Part shown: one piece after another, positions 22,106 to 33,403 of the stretch
Position numbering within the stretch: the first letter of the stretch is position 1
How the letters are laid out: each line of letters opens with the position of its first letter
From: Limonium bicolor
Taxonomy: Eukaryota; Streptophyta; Magnoliopsida; Caryophyllales; Plumbaginaceae
Reading direction: 5' to 3'
DNA length: 64,000 bases
Assembly (NCBI GenBank): GCA_023374045.1
Contig: CM041779.1
Location: 272,710,062 to 272,774,061 of the forward strand
Translations under genes and position numbers: made by a program
Notes under the pieces: model-generated
Databases searched by the model: none
What the model was told of the DNA's origin: nothing
The model's input: the letters and a program-made list of their open reading frames with translations, nothing else

Positions 22106-23060
22106 GGTGGTCCGGACACTGCTATTTTGACAGCAAGAAAGGAGCCGTGTGAAGAGATAAAATCCTTATCTCTTCACACGCAAATACCACCGCTTACCAC
22201 CTCCTTTCCTTATTCTCTATAAATACACCTCAAACCTCCATTAAATCACATCTCAATTCACCCCAAACCTTATGCCATTTTCCTTCCATAAAATACCAGT
22301 AACTCTCCAAAAATCATACATCTCATCCACATATTATCCACATAAATCCACACAACACTCATTCCATAAAAACATTCCATTTCCATACCGTTGTTCTGTC
22401 CAACCTCTGCCCAAATATTAGCAGTCAAGATCGTGGAGCTGAATTAATTATCTTTCCCAGATGATTTTTTACTTCTTCTTGTCTTTTTAATGATGTTGGG
22501 CTAAGAGGATTTACTCCGGGCGAAGGTTAATTTATAGTCTGTTTAATTATGTAATCTATATTTCTACCGGTTAAAATAAATACAGTTTGTTACGATTAAA
22601 GTTTATCTCTCACCTTTTTAATAAATTTCATCGATTTATTAAAAAGCTCTACTAAATCTGTTTTAATCTGATCGGTGACAAATAGATAGGTTATTAAGCC
22701 GTAAATTTGGAGGAAACTTGTTTTCATCGGATAAGTTAGTACTCAGATGCATAAATTATTTCTCATATCTAAACCGTCCGTTTACACGTATTTTGCTTGA
22801 GTTTTCATCGGACCTTGCACTTTTAGGTAAACGAGTTCTTATGAGTTTTCATCGGACCTTAAGATAATAAGAGGAATTTTGCCACACAATTATAATAAAC
22901 CGGTAGAGATAGCATAATTAATCAGATTATATTAACCTGAACCTGGAGTCCCGTTTAATATATTCTTCCACTCAGTTTTTAATCTATTGTTTTACTTTAC
23001 AAAAACGAGTCAATTATCCCCCCTTTTGTGACAAGCTTAGGTCTATTTTATTTCGCTATA
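22106..23060 (+). repeat. Truncated third LTR copy (left part), interrupted by Tekay copy B
   Basis: The sequence equals the 5' LTR from its last palindrome half-site onward, including the TATA box and the GAGTTTTCATCGGACC repeats. It is cut at 23,060, where the Tekay LTR begins. CTATA before the cut recurs at 37,583-37,587, after which the LTR continues. The copy lacks the first 300 bases or so of the LTR. Confidence 0.88.
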
Positions 23061-26000
23061 TGTAACACCCTAATACGCACGTGATATAAACGAAATCGCA
23101 GCGGAAATAAATGACTAAACAGTTAACTAACGCTTTGGTGCTACAACGCCGTCAACCACCCACGCGGTTGACAAGGCAGAATAAATACAATGTGACCGGT
23201 CTGATGATCAGACTCCCGAGCATAAAACTAAACCATAATTACATCATATACAATACCGAGTATTTACATACATCCTTCACTGCATAATAACACTGTATTA
23301 CGCAACAACCAAAAGTATATAACGCCACAGGAGCACAGGCGCATCCCGGGCCAACATCCAAAAAGTATACAAAAGTAATTCACATCCTAGATCTAGAGCC
23401 ACTCCGCTTCTTCGATCCTCATCCTGCAGTATAAGAAATATGGATCCCCCGAGGGGGTCAGCAACCCTTGGCTGGTATGGCTAACGCGCAGCCCATCGGC
23501 TACCGGGATACGCGCAGCTACTTGTCATTATAACATGGCATTCAATTATATACATAGCATAACATATGGCTTAGCATCAATGGCGCATAGCACAACAACA
23601 CATAAACAGTGGATTTTTACTCCACGATAACAAACCACAAGGGTCAAATAACATAAGAGCCTAGAGAGTGATTCACTCTCATGGTCAAGCTCGTTAAACA
23701 CACTCATTACCGTTCTGTTAGGCGAACGAGTAACTTAAGTCACAGATGGTTCGGATTTAGTGACCCGAACACACCACACAAACACAGGTTCCCACTAAAC
23801 CGATCATAAGTCAGAATAGGTAAGCTTTGGAAGAAGCTAGCGGGAGATCGAACGCCAATTTAAGGAGAACAATCTTAACAACATAAGAGTCGAATCTGAT
23901 TCAGATATCTACTCTTAACTTACATGCATGACCGGACAACCGGATTCCTCACTTCCCAGTTAACACTTGTTAGAAGTTCATAGTGGAACTTAACAACCAT
24001 CACACAATAGGTGGTAAGTCATGTTAGACACACACAGGGGATTGAGTCACAACATTACATCACAATAATATGAACAACTGTAAACTCATTAATGTTTAAA
24101 TTTATAACGTTGTAAAACCACAAAAAAACATACAACACACAAACGGTGTAAACCGCTAGACAATAGACTGCAAGAAAACCATACCTTGGTCCTTGCCTCG
24201 TTTGGTTTCCTCCGTAAGTCACTCCTATACATAATTCAAGAACGTCGGTTAATTAACTTACTTAACCTCGAATTTACTAAGTGTTTGAACATAATTGTAT
24301 GACATGTTTTAATGTCTATCTTACCCTAGGTTACCTTCATTATACACCCTAGGGTTAACTACATAAGTCACATTCTTTTCTGTTTTTTTTTTTTTTACAA
24401 GTTTAGGTCCGACCGGACTTGCCGACCGGACTTGCCTAAGTCCGGTCCATTCCAGTACCTTTTTACCGTTGGAAAATTCACTCCGACCGGACTTACATGT
24501 CCGGTCCTATGTCCGGTCGATTCCAGAGACTTATAACCCGTACAAAATTCATGCCGACCGGACTTGCCAAGTCCGGTCCCATGTCCGGTCCATTCCAGAA
24601 ACATTTTCCCTCTCACAAAACAAGCCCGACCGGACTTGTAGGTCCGGTCCCCCAAGTCCGGTCGATTCCAGAAACATTTCTCGGTAGTGTAACAGGGCCC
24701 GACCGGGCTTGCAAGTCCGGTCGCAAGTCCGGTCTGCCCCAAATCCTTATTTTCCTTTTTACATTCAACTCCAAACTTTACCCCATATAACCTAGTACCC
24801 CCTAACCTCATTTGGGCACTTCAACACAACTTAAACCATCCTTTAAACACTCACAACTCTTTTTCTAATTCCTTAAACCTTTACTTATTTCTTCTTCACA
24901 AAATTCCTAACACTTACAACATTTTACACTAGGTTTCTAAATGGTGTTTCTCACCTATGATAACTACTATCCCAAATGTTTTCTCCATATCTTAACATCA
25001 TCTCCCAAGCATCATCTCTCACACTACTTCCTTACATCCTTCTTGAAACTCTTTTCCTAGTGTACACTTCTCCTTATTTTGCCAAAGTTTGCCTAAGTCT
25101 TTACCTAAGTCCCAAAATGACTTTGGTACATACTAAAATCTCAAGCTCATGCCTAAGTCCTTGTTACATCCCAATCACCTTAATGCATGTTTCTTATACA
25201 AGAACAACACTTAACCATTTAAATACTCCTTAACTTATCAAACACATTTTAACACTTAGAACTTTACATTTGTTACCTAAATTTCGACATAGGTTCTCCT
25301 AGAACATTACTAAACCAAACACATTGTTTTTACCAATAACCAACCAAGAACACTAAAAATCCATCAAGTACTTATTATACACAAACTTCACTTACAAGGC
25401 ACCACATCACAATATAGTGCACAATTTAAATTGCATGGCACTTAGGCCCTTAAATGACATGGCTCTTAGGCCCTTAAAATGCACAAATCATAAACACTGA
25501 ATTTCCACAATATATTTGCCTTTAACCTGCAAATACACTCAACAACACATATGCCTTTTACTAAGCTCTTGGGAACACTTTACTAAGTCATTCACCATTG
25601 GCTCTTTAGTAGTTTTAATAAGCATTTATAAGCTCATTTCTCCTAAGGCATTAAGCAACATTAGGTTAGTAGATTTACCTCTTTTGCAAAATAACTTCTT
25701 TCTTGTTTCCTTTAGAAAACCAATAGAGTACTTGATTCTTTGACAAGTTCTAAACAATATACAAACATTATAATGAGTATTCAAGCTATAAGCTCCATCT
25801 CATTGTAAACCCTAATTTTACATTGTTTCAAAAACACTAATGTAGTTGTTTTACCTTGCTCTTTGAAGAGAGTTTGAATATCTAGCAAGAGAGGACTCCA
25901 CCTAGTCCATGAAGTGTTGGAATGAAGCTAGAACAAAGTCACATAAAAAGCTCCTTCAATACATATTTTCGGACATGACAAAAACAAGGAGGAAATGAAG

Positions 26001-26970
26001 TTTTTATTTGAGATTCCTTACCTAGAAGTCAAGGAGAGTAACAATATGTAAAAATACAAGCTCAAGCTCCTTCAATGGAGAAACTCCATGGCACCGAAAC
26101 GGTTGTCTTGGACTTTTGAAAAGATAGGAATGAAGAGCTTGATGAGAGGAAGAAGATGGTGGTGTTTGTTTTTGATTTGGACAAGTGAGCAAGGTTTACA
26201 AGAGGTCAAAGCTTGTGTTCTAATGGTGATAGTGGTTTTATCGTGAGAGAACAAAGAAGGAAGGAAGAAGAGAGGTGGGAAACCGTGTGAGCAAGGAAAG
26301 GAAATGAGAGAATGAAGATTGGTTTTACTTTAGAAGATATTTGTAGTTTAAAAGCAAATAGTACATTCTTAGTCATCATTATTTACTTAACAAATTAACA
26401 AGAGGGTGGTGAGTCACCAAACCTTAGAAAACCGGCCCCCTAAGTATAATGAGGGTAATATAGTCTTTGTTTGTCAATTTAATTACTTATACAACATATG
26501 TTACAAAATAGCTTATAAAGTTACTATTCATAAAACAAGGCACATAGAAGTGAAATTTTTGATTTCCCACTAATATAGACACCCAAATGTGATATTATAT
26601 AGTACACATATATGTTTAAGAGTAATGATGGACATTTAGCCATTCAAAACTCATTTACAAGACAATTTTTCAAAAATGTGCTTTAAGACTCCTTAAAGCA
26701 CATTTTGTGTTTAAACTTGTTTTCAAGCTTGGTTTTCTTTGGTAATTGATTTAATATGTTCATTAGTGTATAAATGAGGTCTTGGTAAGTTCATTAGGTC
26801 TTAACCAGGTTTATCCCAAGCTTAGAGCACATTTTGGCTCTTATTTACTTTAAAGCACATTTTGTGTTTCCTTTCGTTTAAATTTGTTTACTAATGTTTC
26901 TAAGACTCTTTTTAGTCTTAATACACCATATTTAAGTGTTTAAACAATATATTAAGGTTGGGGTATTTCA
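23061..26970 (-). repeat. 3' LTR of Tekay copy B
   Basis: Sense start TGAAATACCCCAACC at 26,970, sense end GGGTGTTACA at 23,061. Length is 3,910 bp against 4,179 bp for the 5' LTR. The part 24,395-26,970 is almost identical to 35,015-37,582. The part next to the outer edge differs more, mostly by small indels. The LTR carries the palindromic array at 24,405-24,740 and no gene. Confidence 0.9.
24405..24740 (-). repeat. GC-rich palindromic array, five units of about 73 bp, in the 3' LTR of Tekay copy B
   Basis: Five units begin near 24,408, 24,482, 24,553, 24,626 and 24,698. On the plus strand a unit reads GACCGGACTTG, CAAGTCCGGTC, ATGTCCGGTC, then a spacer starting with ATTCCAG. Number of units and spacing match the array of copy A, but the core has changed from GACCGACCC to GACCGGACTTG in all units. 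The 5' LTR has the same array at 35,027-35,358. Confidence 0.87.
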
Positions 26971-26984
26971 ATCTACCCCCCTTA
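26971..26984 (-). other. Polypurine tract of Tekay copy B
   Basis: On the minus strand the sequence is AAGGGGGGTAGAT, directly before the 3' LTR start. It is the plus-strand primer and is identical to that of copy A. Confidence 0.82.
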
Positions 26985-27085
26985 AAAGAACTTTGCCCTC
27001 AAAGTTCATACTCCACATATCCTAAATATTGGAACACGGGAACACTTATAAACAATACTTCCATACATCATTAACAACACACTTA

Positions 27086-27180
27086 CATAACATTGGACAC
27101 AAGGTCCATACAACATAACATTGGACACAAGGTCCATACAACATACATTGGACACAAGGTCCATACAACATTATCCACAT
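27086..27180 (-). repeat. Three tandem repeats of about 28-32 bp between pol and the polypurine tract
   Basis: The unit CATTGGACACAAGGTCCATA occurs three times, spaced by ACAACATAA-like words. Each unit contains the short palindrome GGACACAAGGTCC. Copy A has a related single sequence (TTGGACCACGTGTCCGATAT near 2,628) at the same place, so the array expanded in copy B. Confidence 0.7.
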
Positions 27181-27314
27181 CATTCAGACTCAACGGTCTG
27201 TAACATAACCACATAACATAGACGATGTATTCAAATACACGTCGTACACACATAACCGAAACGGCTCTACCCCCCTTAAAAAGGGGTACGCCCCGTACCC
27301 TATACACATAAGGA

Positions 27315-30080
27315 CTAAGAAGTAAACAATGACGGGTACTTCGCCTTCATCTTATCTTCCAGCTCCCAAGTGGCCTCCTCAACGTCCTGGTTAGACCAAG
27401 AACTTTCACCCAGTCTCACGGACTTATGGCGAGTGTCTCGAGTCTTAGCATCCAGAATCCGTACCGGAGTCTCCACTGATCGCATGGTCGGCTCTAAGGT
27501 TAGCCTTTCAGGCTGAAGCACATGAGACGGATGAGACATATACTTCTTCAACTGGGACACATGAAATACATCATGTACCTTGCCCAGCTCGGCAGGTAGG
27601 TCTAGTCTATAGGCTACCGGCCGATCCGCTCACGTCACAACATAAGGCCCCACATACTTTGGGCTCAACTTGCCCTTCTGGCCAAAACGAAATACTCTCC
27701 TTCATGGGGGATACTCTCAAAATACCTGATCGCCCACGGCGAACTCCAGGTCACGTCGGCGCACATCTGCGTACGACTTCTGTCTATCCTGAGCTGCTTT
27801 CATATTAGCCCTGATCTGGCGAACTTCTGCCTGAACTTGCTCAAGATACTCTGGTCCTATAATGACCGCCTCACTCGACTCATCCCAGCATAATGGCGTG
27901 CGGCATGGTCTACCGTACAAGGCCTGGAAGGGAGACATCTTGATCGAAGCATGATAACTGTTGTTGTAACTAAACTCGATCAGATGTAACTTATCAATCC
28001 AGCTGGTCTGAAAGTCAAGTGCACAAGCACGTAGCATATCCTCAAGTTTGAATGGTGCGCTCACTCTGACCATCGGTCTGTGGATGAAACGCTGTACTCA
28101 ATTTCAATTCAGTACCCAATGCCTCTCGTGTGGACTTCCAATATCTGGATAAGAATCTGGTATCTCTGTCAGATACAATCGTTTTCGGTACACCATGATG
28201 TCTCACAATCTCTTTATCAAACAGTTCTGCCAATCTTGCCACTTTCCAAGTGTCCTTCATCGGAATGAATCGGGCCACCTTGGTCAGTCGGTCAACTATC
28301 ACCCATATCATATTCAGACCCTCCCCTTGTAGGCGGAAGCCCTACTACAAAGTCCATGGAGATATCATGGAACTTCCACTTAGGCACTGGCATTGGCTGT
28401 ACCATACCACCAGGCCGTTGGTGCTCAAACTTAACCTTCTGGCAAGTGAGACACCTCAATACATAATCACTAACATCTTTCTTCTTCATTCCAGTCCACC
28501 AAAAATACCTCTTTATACCTTTTACATCTTTGAAGCTCCGGGGTGAATCGAAGTAGTAGAACAATGGGATTCACTCAATATGCGCTCCTTCAACTCAGCG
28601 CTACTCCTAGGTATACACAAGCGGCCATTCAGCCTAATCAGGTCATCATCATGGAGTCTGAAGTCGTACTTCTGACCCTCGAATGTGCCGTCAATAAGCT
28701 TCTGCCGGATCTCCAGCATATACTGATCCGTCATCTGAGCACTCCGCACCTCTTCAACCAAGCCAGTATGAGAGACTAGCGAATGGAGAGAGTGTGCTCG
28801 GCGACTCAGTGCGTCAGCTACCACATTTGCCTTACCCTCTTTGTATTGCAGATTAATATCGTAGTCATTCAGAAACTCAACCCACCTTCTTTGCCTCATG
28901 TTCAACTCTTTCTGAGTGAACAAGTACTTTAAGCTTTATGGTCAGAATAGATTGTCACACTTACCCCATACAAATAATGTCGCCATATCTTCAATGCGAA
29001 GACAATGGCACCCAATTCTAAGTCGTGGGTAGGGTAGTTCTCCTCATGCTTCTTCAGCTGTCGGGAGGCGTATGCCACGACCTTCCCGTGTTGCATCAAT
29101 ACACAACCCATACCTCTGCCTGATGCGTCGCAGTAGACCTCAAAACCATCTGGACCGTCTGGTATAGTCAGGACTGGTGCAGATGTTAGAGCATCCTTGA
29201 GACTCGCGAAAGAACTCTCACAGTCACTGTCCACTCGAATGGTGCATCCTTCTTCATCAAGGAAGTCATCGGCTTCGAGATACTGGAGAAGTCCTTCACA
29301 ACCCTCCTAATATCCTGCCAGACCGAGGAAGCTCCTGATATCAGTGACTGTCTTCGGCCTAGGCCAGGTGCGCACTGCATCTATCTTTGCCGGATCAACA
29401 GCGATCCCGGCCTCAGAAATCACATGTCCAAGGAAAGATACTTGGTTCAACCAAAATTCACATTTCGAAAACTTTGCATACAACTGGTTCTCCTCAGAGT
29501 TTGTAACACATTCTCAGGTGGCTTTCGTGCTCACCTCTAGATTTAGAATACACAAGAATGTCATCGATGAAGACTACCACTGACTTGTCCAACTGATCTT
29601 GGAACAAACGGTTCATTAAGTCCATGAACTTAGCTGGTGCATTCGATAAGCCAAACGGCATAACTGTGAACTCATAGTGCCCATACCTCGTTCTGAAAGC
29701 TGTCTTTTCAATATCACTATCACGGATGGCAATCTGATGGTATCCGGAACGTAAGTCTATCTTGGAGAATACTGATGCACCCCTCAGCTGATCAAATGAT
29801 CGTCGATGCGTGGTAAAGGGTAACGGTTCTTCACCGTAACAGCATTCAGCTCCCGATAATCAATACACAGGCGGAGGCTACCGTCCTTCTTCTTCACGAA
29901 GAGGACCGGCGCTCCCCATGGTGAAACACTAGGGCGGATAAAGCCCTTGTCGAGTAGGTCTCTCAGCTGCTCCTTGAGCTCTGTCATCTCTGCTGGAGCC
30001 ATACGATAAGGTGCCTTCGCAATGGGTCCTGTGCCCGGAACTAAGTCGATCTCAAACTCAACCTCCCGTGCTGGCGGCAT
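27315..30080 (-). pseudogene. Tekay copy B pol: RT, RNase H, integrase, chromodomain-like tail
   Basis: The order on the minus strand is RT fingers ([33 protein letters not shown]), palm with FIDDILVYS, RNase H ([23 protein letters not shown]), the H2C2 zinc finger and the integrase core (VIVDRLTKVARF, SDRDTRFLSRY, HPQTDGQSERT). The tail follows, with SVRLGESSW...EEATWELEDKM and the stop. The chromodomain-like tail is thought to steer integration in chromoviruses. Frame changes occur near 28,050, 28,300, 28,540, 28,925, 29,240, 29,360 and 29,780. Since each is a small indel, the true element may be more intact than it looks. Confidence 0.92.
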
Positions 30081-30710
30081 GCCCGGCAGTTCCTTAGGAA
30101 TACATCAGGAAACTCCGACACTACCGGCACATCTGGCTAAACTCAGGGTCTCTCTCTATGTCCTGGACATAGCAGAGGTATACATCACTCCCTCGTCGTA
30201 GCTCCCGATACATGGCCATGGCGGTGATGATCTGTGTCGAAGGCTCCCTGGGCCTCTGGCGGTATGATATGGTAACCCCAGATGGACTCCGAAGAAGCAG
30301 TCGATGCTCGGCACACAGGATTCTGCCCTTGTACCGCTCCAACCAGTTCATCCCGACAATCACATCAAATCCAAGTCCGTCAAACTCTATCAGGTCGATC
30401 GGAACTCTTCACCTCTGATTCGTACAATGACATCTCGGTGGTAGCGGGTACACCTGATCCGCTCTTTCGATGGAGAGTGACCAAGAAGTCTGGCATCTCC
30501 TCTCCATCTAACCCCAGCCTCTTCGCAAAAGATAGCGAAACAAATGTGTGTGAGGCTCCAGAGTCGAACAAGATCGATGCATCCACGCCATTCACTGGAA
30601 AGGTACCGGTGAGGATTGTGCCGCTCTTGCCGGCTTCTGCCTCATTGCAGACACTCAATGTACCTCCCGTTCCGAGTGCACAGCCTAATTCATTGGCAAA
30701 CTAATAAGTA
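30081..30710 (-). pseudogene. Tekay copy B aspartic protease and PR-RT linker
   Basis: The piece with GTILTGTFPVNGVDASILFD and the active-site loop DSGASHTFVS is the retropepsin-like protease that cuts the polyprotein. It is followed by the flap region and a frame change near 30,375. The second piece (IVGMNWLERYKGRILC) carries the conserved GMxWL block. Upstream, reading continues open to ELGCALGTGGTLSVCNEA, and before that there are about 160 AT-rich bases separating it from the AlkB stop. A splice-acceptor-like TTATTAG lies near 30,700. Confidence 0.88.
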
Positions 30711-30865
30711 CTGGATAACAACACGGTTGATATACTTCAATAACTCCACTTTATTCATTAACACTTCCTTTTACAACATTGTTGGTTTACATGGTTGATA
30801 TAACTTAACACATACATAACTCCCTTAACATACACTGGCTTAACACATTACAAAGTATACAAGGC

Positions 30866-31516
30866 TTAGAATTGTCTGAAGGTCAAATTCAAACGTCCGG
30901 TTTCATGTGTGTGGCATTGATCACTGCCGACGGTGCGGTATTCAGTTTGATCTTTCTGATGCCATGATATAGCATCCTTGACTGCCCACCCATGATTAGT
31001 ACATCTCCTGACTTTAACATTAACTTCCTTGCGAGATCAGCACGCTTCTGCTCGCCATACACAAATACTGCGGTATCACCAATGGACCAAGACACCACGG
31101 GTACTCCCTTACTGAGACTCGGGTGACTCGTCCTTATCTTGGTGTAAACCTAACCGTCCACCTTTCTGGTAGAAGTTCACAATACACAAATCTGCTTCCA
31201 CACTTGGAATTGATTCCGTTTCAACTTGTTGAGCAATTCCCACGGCGTGATTAACGACCGCACGGAACTCCTCAGGTATACTTGGTACCGTTGCTCCATC
31301 TTCAGCTCGCACTTCTTGATATGACTTGGTGTAAGGGTTCCAGTCCTTACCCATGCACATCATCTTCAATTGCATTCTTGATCCGTTCGGATATTCAGGT
31401 GTGTAGAAACCTCCAGGTTTAGCTCCAAGTTCGTCGCATCGTCTGATGATATGGACTTGTGCTTCCGGTGTCAGGTATCCACTTAGAGTATCATACCTGG
31501 CTGGATAACCTGACAT
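30866..31516 (-). CDS. AlkB/ALKBH1-type 2-oxoglutarate- and Fe(II)-dependent dioxygenase domain carried by the retrotransposon
   Basis: AlkB enzymes oxidatively remove alkyl groups, such as methyl, from nucleic acid bases, using iron and 2-oxoglutarate. From the ATG at 31,516 the frame shows the plant ALKBH1-type blocks GGFYTPEYPNGS, LKMMCMGKDWNPYTKSYQ and IPEEF, then ADLCIVNFYQKGGRLGLHQD with the iron ligands H125 and D127. After a one-base frame change near 31,110 it continues with SWSIGDTAVFVYG, SGDVLIMGGQSR and LYHG with the second iron-binding histidine. Near 30,890 another one-base change leads to RLNLTFRQF, the 2-oxoglutarate-binding arginines, and a TAA stop. The domain is about 215 residues, shorter than plant ALKBH1-like proteins, and has no introns, as expected for capture through RNA. 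It lies in sense direction between the gag zinc knuckles and the protease. Whether the two indels are real decides if it is functional. Confidence 0.87.
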
Positions 31517-31755
31517 TGCTCCATTGGAAGTCGGTGATGTTGATGGTGGTCTCTTCAGGGTTTGGTGTGGGTGGGATTGGATAACATATATTGAAGGTTC
31601 CTTTAAGTTTAGAATTATCTATTAGGTGTCTTTACACTATACTTAATCCTTACTCTCACATGATAATACACTTGAACTCACTAACACACATAAGCATGAA
31701 ATGCGGTATGCAATCACTTATTACATTCAACAGTTTAGGCGGTACCTGGTCTAGA
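31517..31755 (-). other. AT-rich stretch between gag and the AlkB frame, possible intron start
   Basis: Between the gag tail and the AlkB start lie about 240 bases, mostly AT-rich. Donor-like words occur at the gag edge (GACCAG followed by GTACCG, and TTGAAT followed by GTAATAAG). The AlkB frame is open upstream of its first ATG for about 34 codons without another start. A spliced message joining gag to protease over the AlkB frame is possible but unproved. Confidence 0.35.
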
Positions 31756-33209
31756 AGAGGGCCTGGCGCCTCAGACCGGTCCACCACATTCAGGGTGGCC
31801 TTGCTAGGTCCCGACCCTTTCCCCTTCTGGGAATCAGTGTGCCTCTGATCGGTGGGTGGCTGGTTAGCCGTCTTCGGGCCATCAATAGCTGCTGTGGCCT
31901 TACCCTTCCACTGCCCCTTGGGCTTGTTGACTCTGCTGTTGGGGTTCCGGTAACACTCGTGGTCACGGTGGCCCCACTTCTCGCAGTATCGACACTGCAC
32001 CTCATTTCCCTTGCAGTCCTTGCCGGGGTGGTCTCCATTGCACCACTTACAGTAATAGTGGCGCTCCGTCCAGCCCGTGCTAGCTGCTAACACAATACAC
32101 ACTCAGTACTCATCTCACAACTTATCAACATACACATCAACTTATCACAACAAGATTAACAATTTACCCTTTGGTGGGTAAGAGCGTAGGGGCTTCGCCG
32201 CATAGGCATATGTGAGCTTCAGTGGCTCCTCAGCGGTGTGGTTTGGGCTTGGCCCTTGTCACCCTGGTGCTGACTCTTCTGGGGCTGGGATAAGATTTCT
32301 TCTTCTTCTTTCCTCCCCCGTACCCCTGCGAACTCTGGCCCTCGCTCGTGGCCTTGCGCTTGTGCGCATTCTCCTCGTCCCTCAGACGGACGTGATCTCC
32401 ACCTTAGCAGCGGCATGATAGCACTCCTATTTAGGATGATCAGTCATGCCCCGCAATACATACTCACAAACTCACATTAATACTCACTTGTAGACTATAC
32501 ATATTCACATCACTCTCTATTTAAATTACCTGCAAGTAGTATACTCAGCTGGCCCCATCCCATAGCGAAGACGGTGGCTGAGACCGTTGTAGAACGGTTT
32601 ACCAGCACCCGGTTCGAGTATCCAGGTCCGGTAACAGGTGGACAAGGCCGGTGAAGGCAGTGTAGTACTCATCAACCGACACCTTGTCCCCCTGCCTCAG
32701 ACTATCCAGCTCCAGGCACTTGGCCTCTGAACGTGCACAGGGTAGTATTTGGCTCGCAGCAGAGCCGTGTACTCCCTCCAGCCAAACTGAGGATCCGCCA
32801 TCCGGTCCTCTCTCACTAGCTTCCACCAGTTTTGTGCCGAACCCTTCAGATAGTAAGCGGCAAGACGGACCTTAGCTCTCTGCGGCACAGCCAAGGTCTC
32901 GTAGGCGGTCTCCAACTCGGAGATGTACGCCTCCAGCTTACGTGGGTCGGTCTCCCATGAAAACGAAGGGGGTCTCAATCTGTCAATGCCTTGACCCAGT
33001 TGGTCTCTCGTGGCGGTGGCGGTGGTGGCTGAACTCCGGGGCATCTGCCCCTGCTGGCTATCGCAGCTACAATCTGGGGTACCATCTGGGCAGTAGCGGG
33101 GTGCTACAGCCTCAGCCATAACCTGAGCCGTAGGTTCTCGCCCCTGGTCACCCCCAGTCCAGTACCACTTCCGCGGCCTACCGCGCGGTCTACCGACATC
33201 TGTATTCAC
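31656..33209 (-). pseudogene. Tekay copy B gag with two zinc knuckles and intron-like interruptions
   Basis: The start (MNTDVGRPRGRPRK) lies about 195 bases from the 5' LTR. The capsid part has LRPPSFSWETDPRKLEAYI, YLKGSAQNWWKLV and, after a frame change near 32,780, DSLRQGDKVSVDEYYTAFTGL. A basic linker DHVRLRDEENAHKRK follows. Two knuckles, CKWCNGDHPGKDC and CRYCEKWGHRDHEC, bind RNA. Two AT-rich interruptions of about 85 bp (near 32,090-32,175) and 110 bp (near 32,425-32,530) break the frame. Both have GT donor-like starts (GGTAAATTG; CAGGTAATTT) and AG ends (TTAGCAG; AAATAG), so they may be introns. The protein frame on their two sides fits gag. Confidence 0.85.
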
Positions 33210-33386
33210 ATGGATATTCGCAATAGCTTACACACTATCGGTCCAACGATCGTAGCGCTTCCCGACAATAAGGTATTTCCACACTTATTAGTGGTTAACC
33301 GTTCCATAACTGATCACTTAGGTAACTGTAGTTAGGCCTACTCGGTATATTCTAGCTCGGTATTCTAGTCATCAGAGCGATACTTC

Positions 33387-33398
33387 GCTCTGATACCA
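33387..33398 (-). other. Primer-binding site, initiator tRNA-Met (Tekay copy B)
   Basis: TGGTATCAGAGC on the minus strand is the complement of the 3' end of plant initiator tRNA-Met, five bases inside the LTR edge. It is the standard primer of plant chromoviruses. Confidence 0.93.
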
Positions 33399-33403
33399 CT
33401 TTT

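Noticed and set aside
24395..24811. Open frames of 97-138 codons with TGLGKSGR-like repeats (also at 34,978-35,427)
   Set aside because: By-products of the array in the LTR; present on both strands, as expected for palindromic repeats.
24976..26254. Several open frames in LTR sequence of Tekay copy B, repeated near 35,579-36,875
   Set aside because: Duplicated because the LTR is duplicated; no motifs, low complexity, and some frames broken in the partner LTR.
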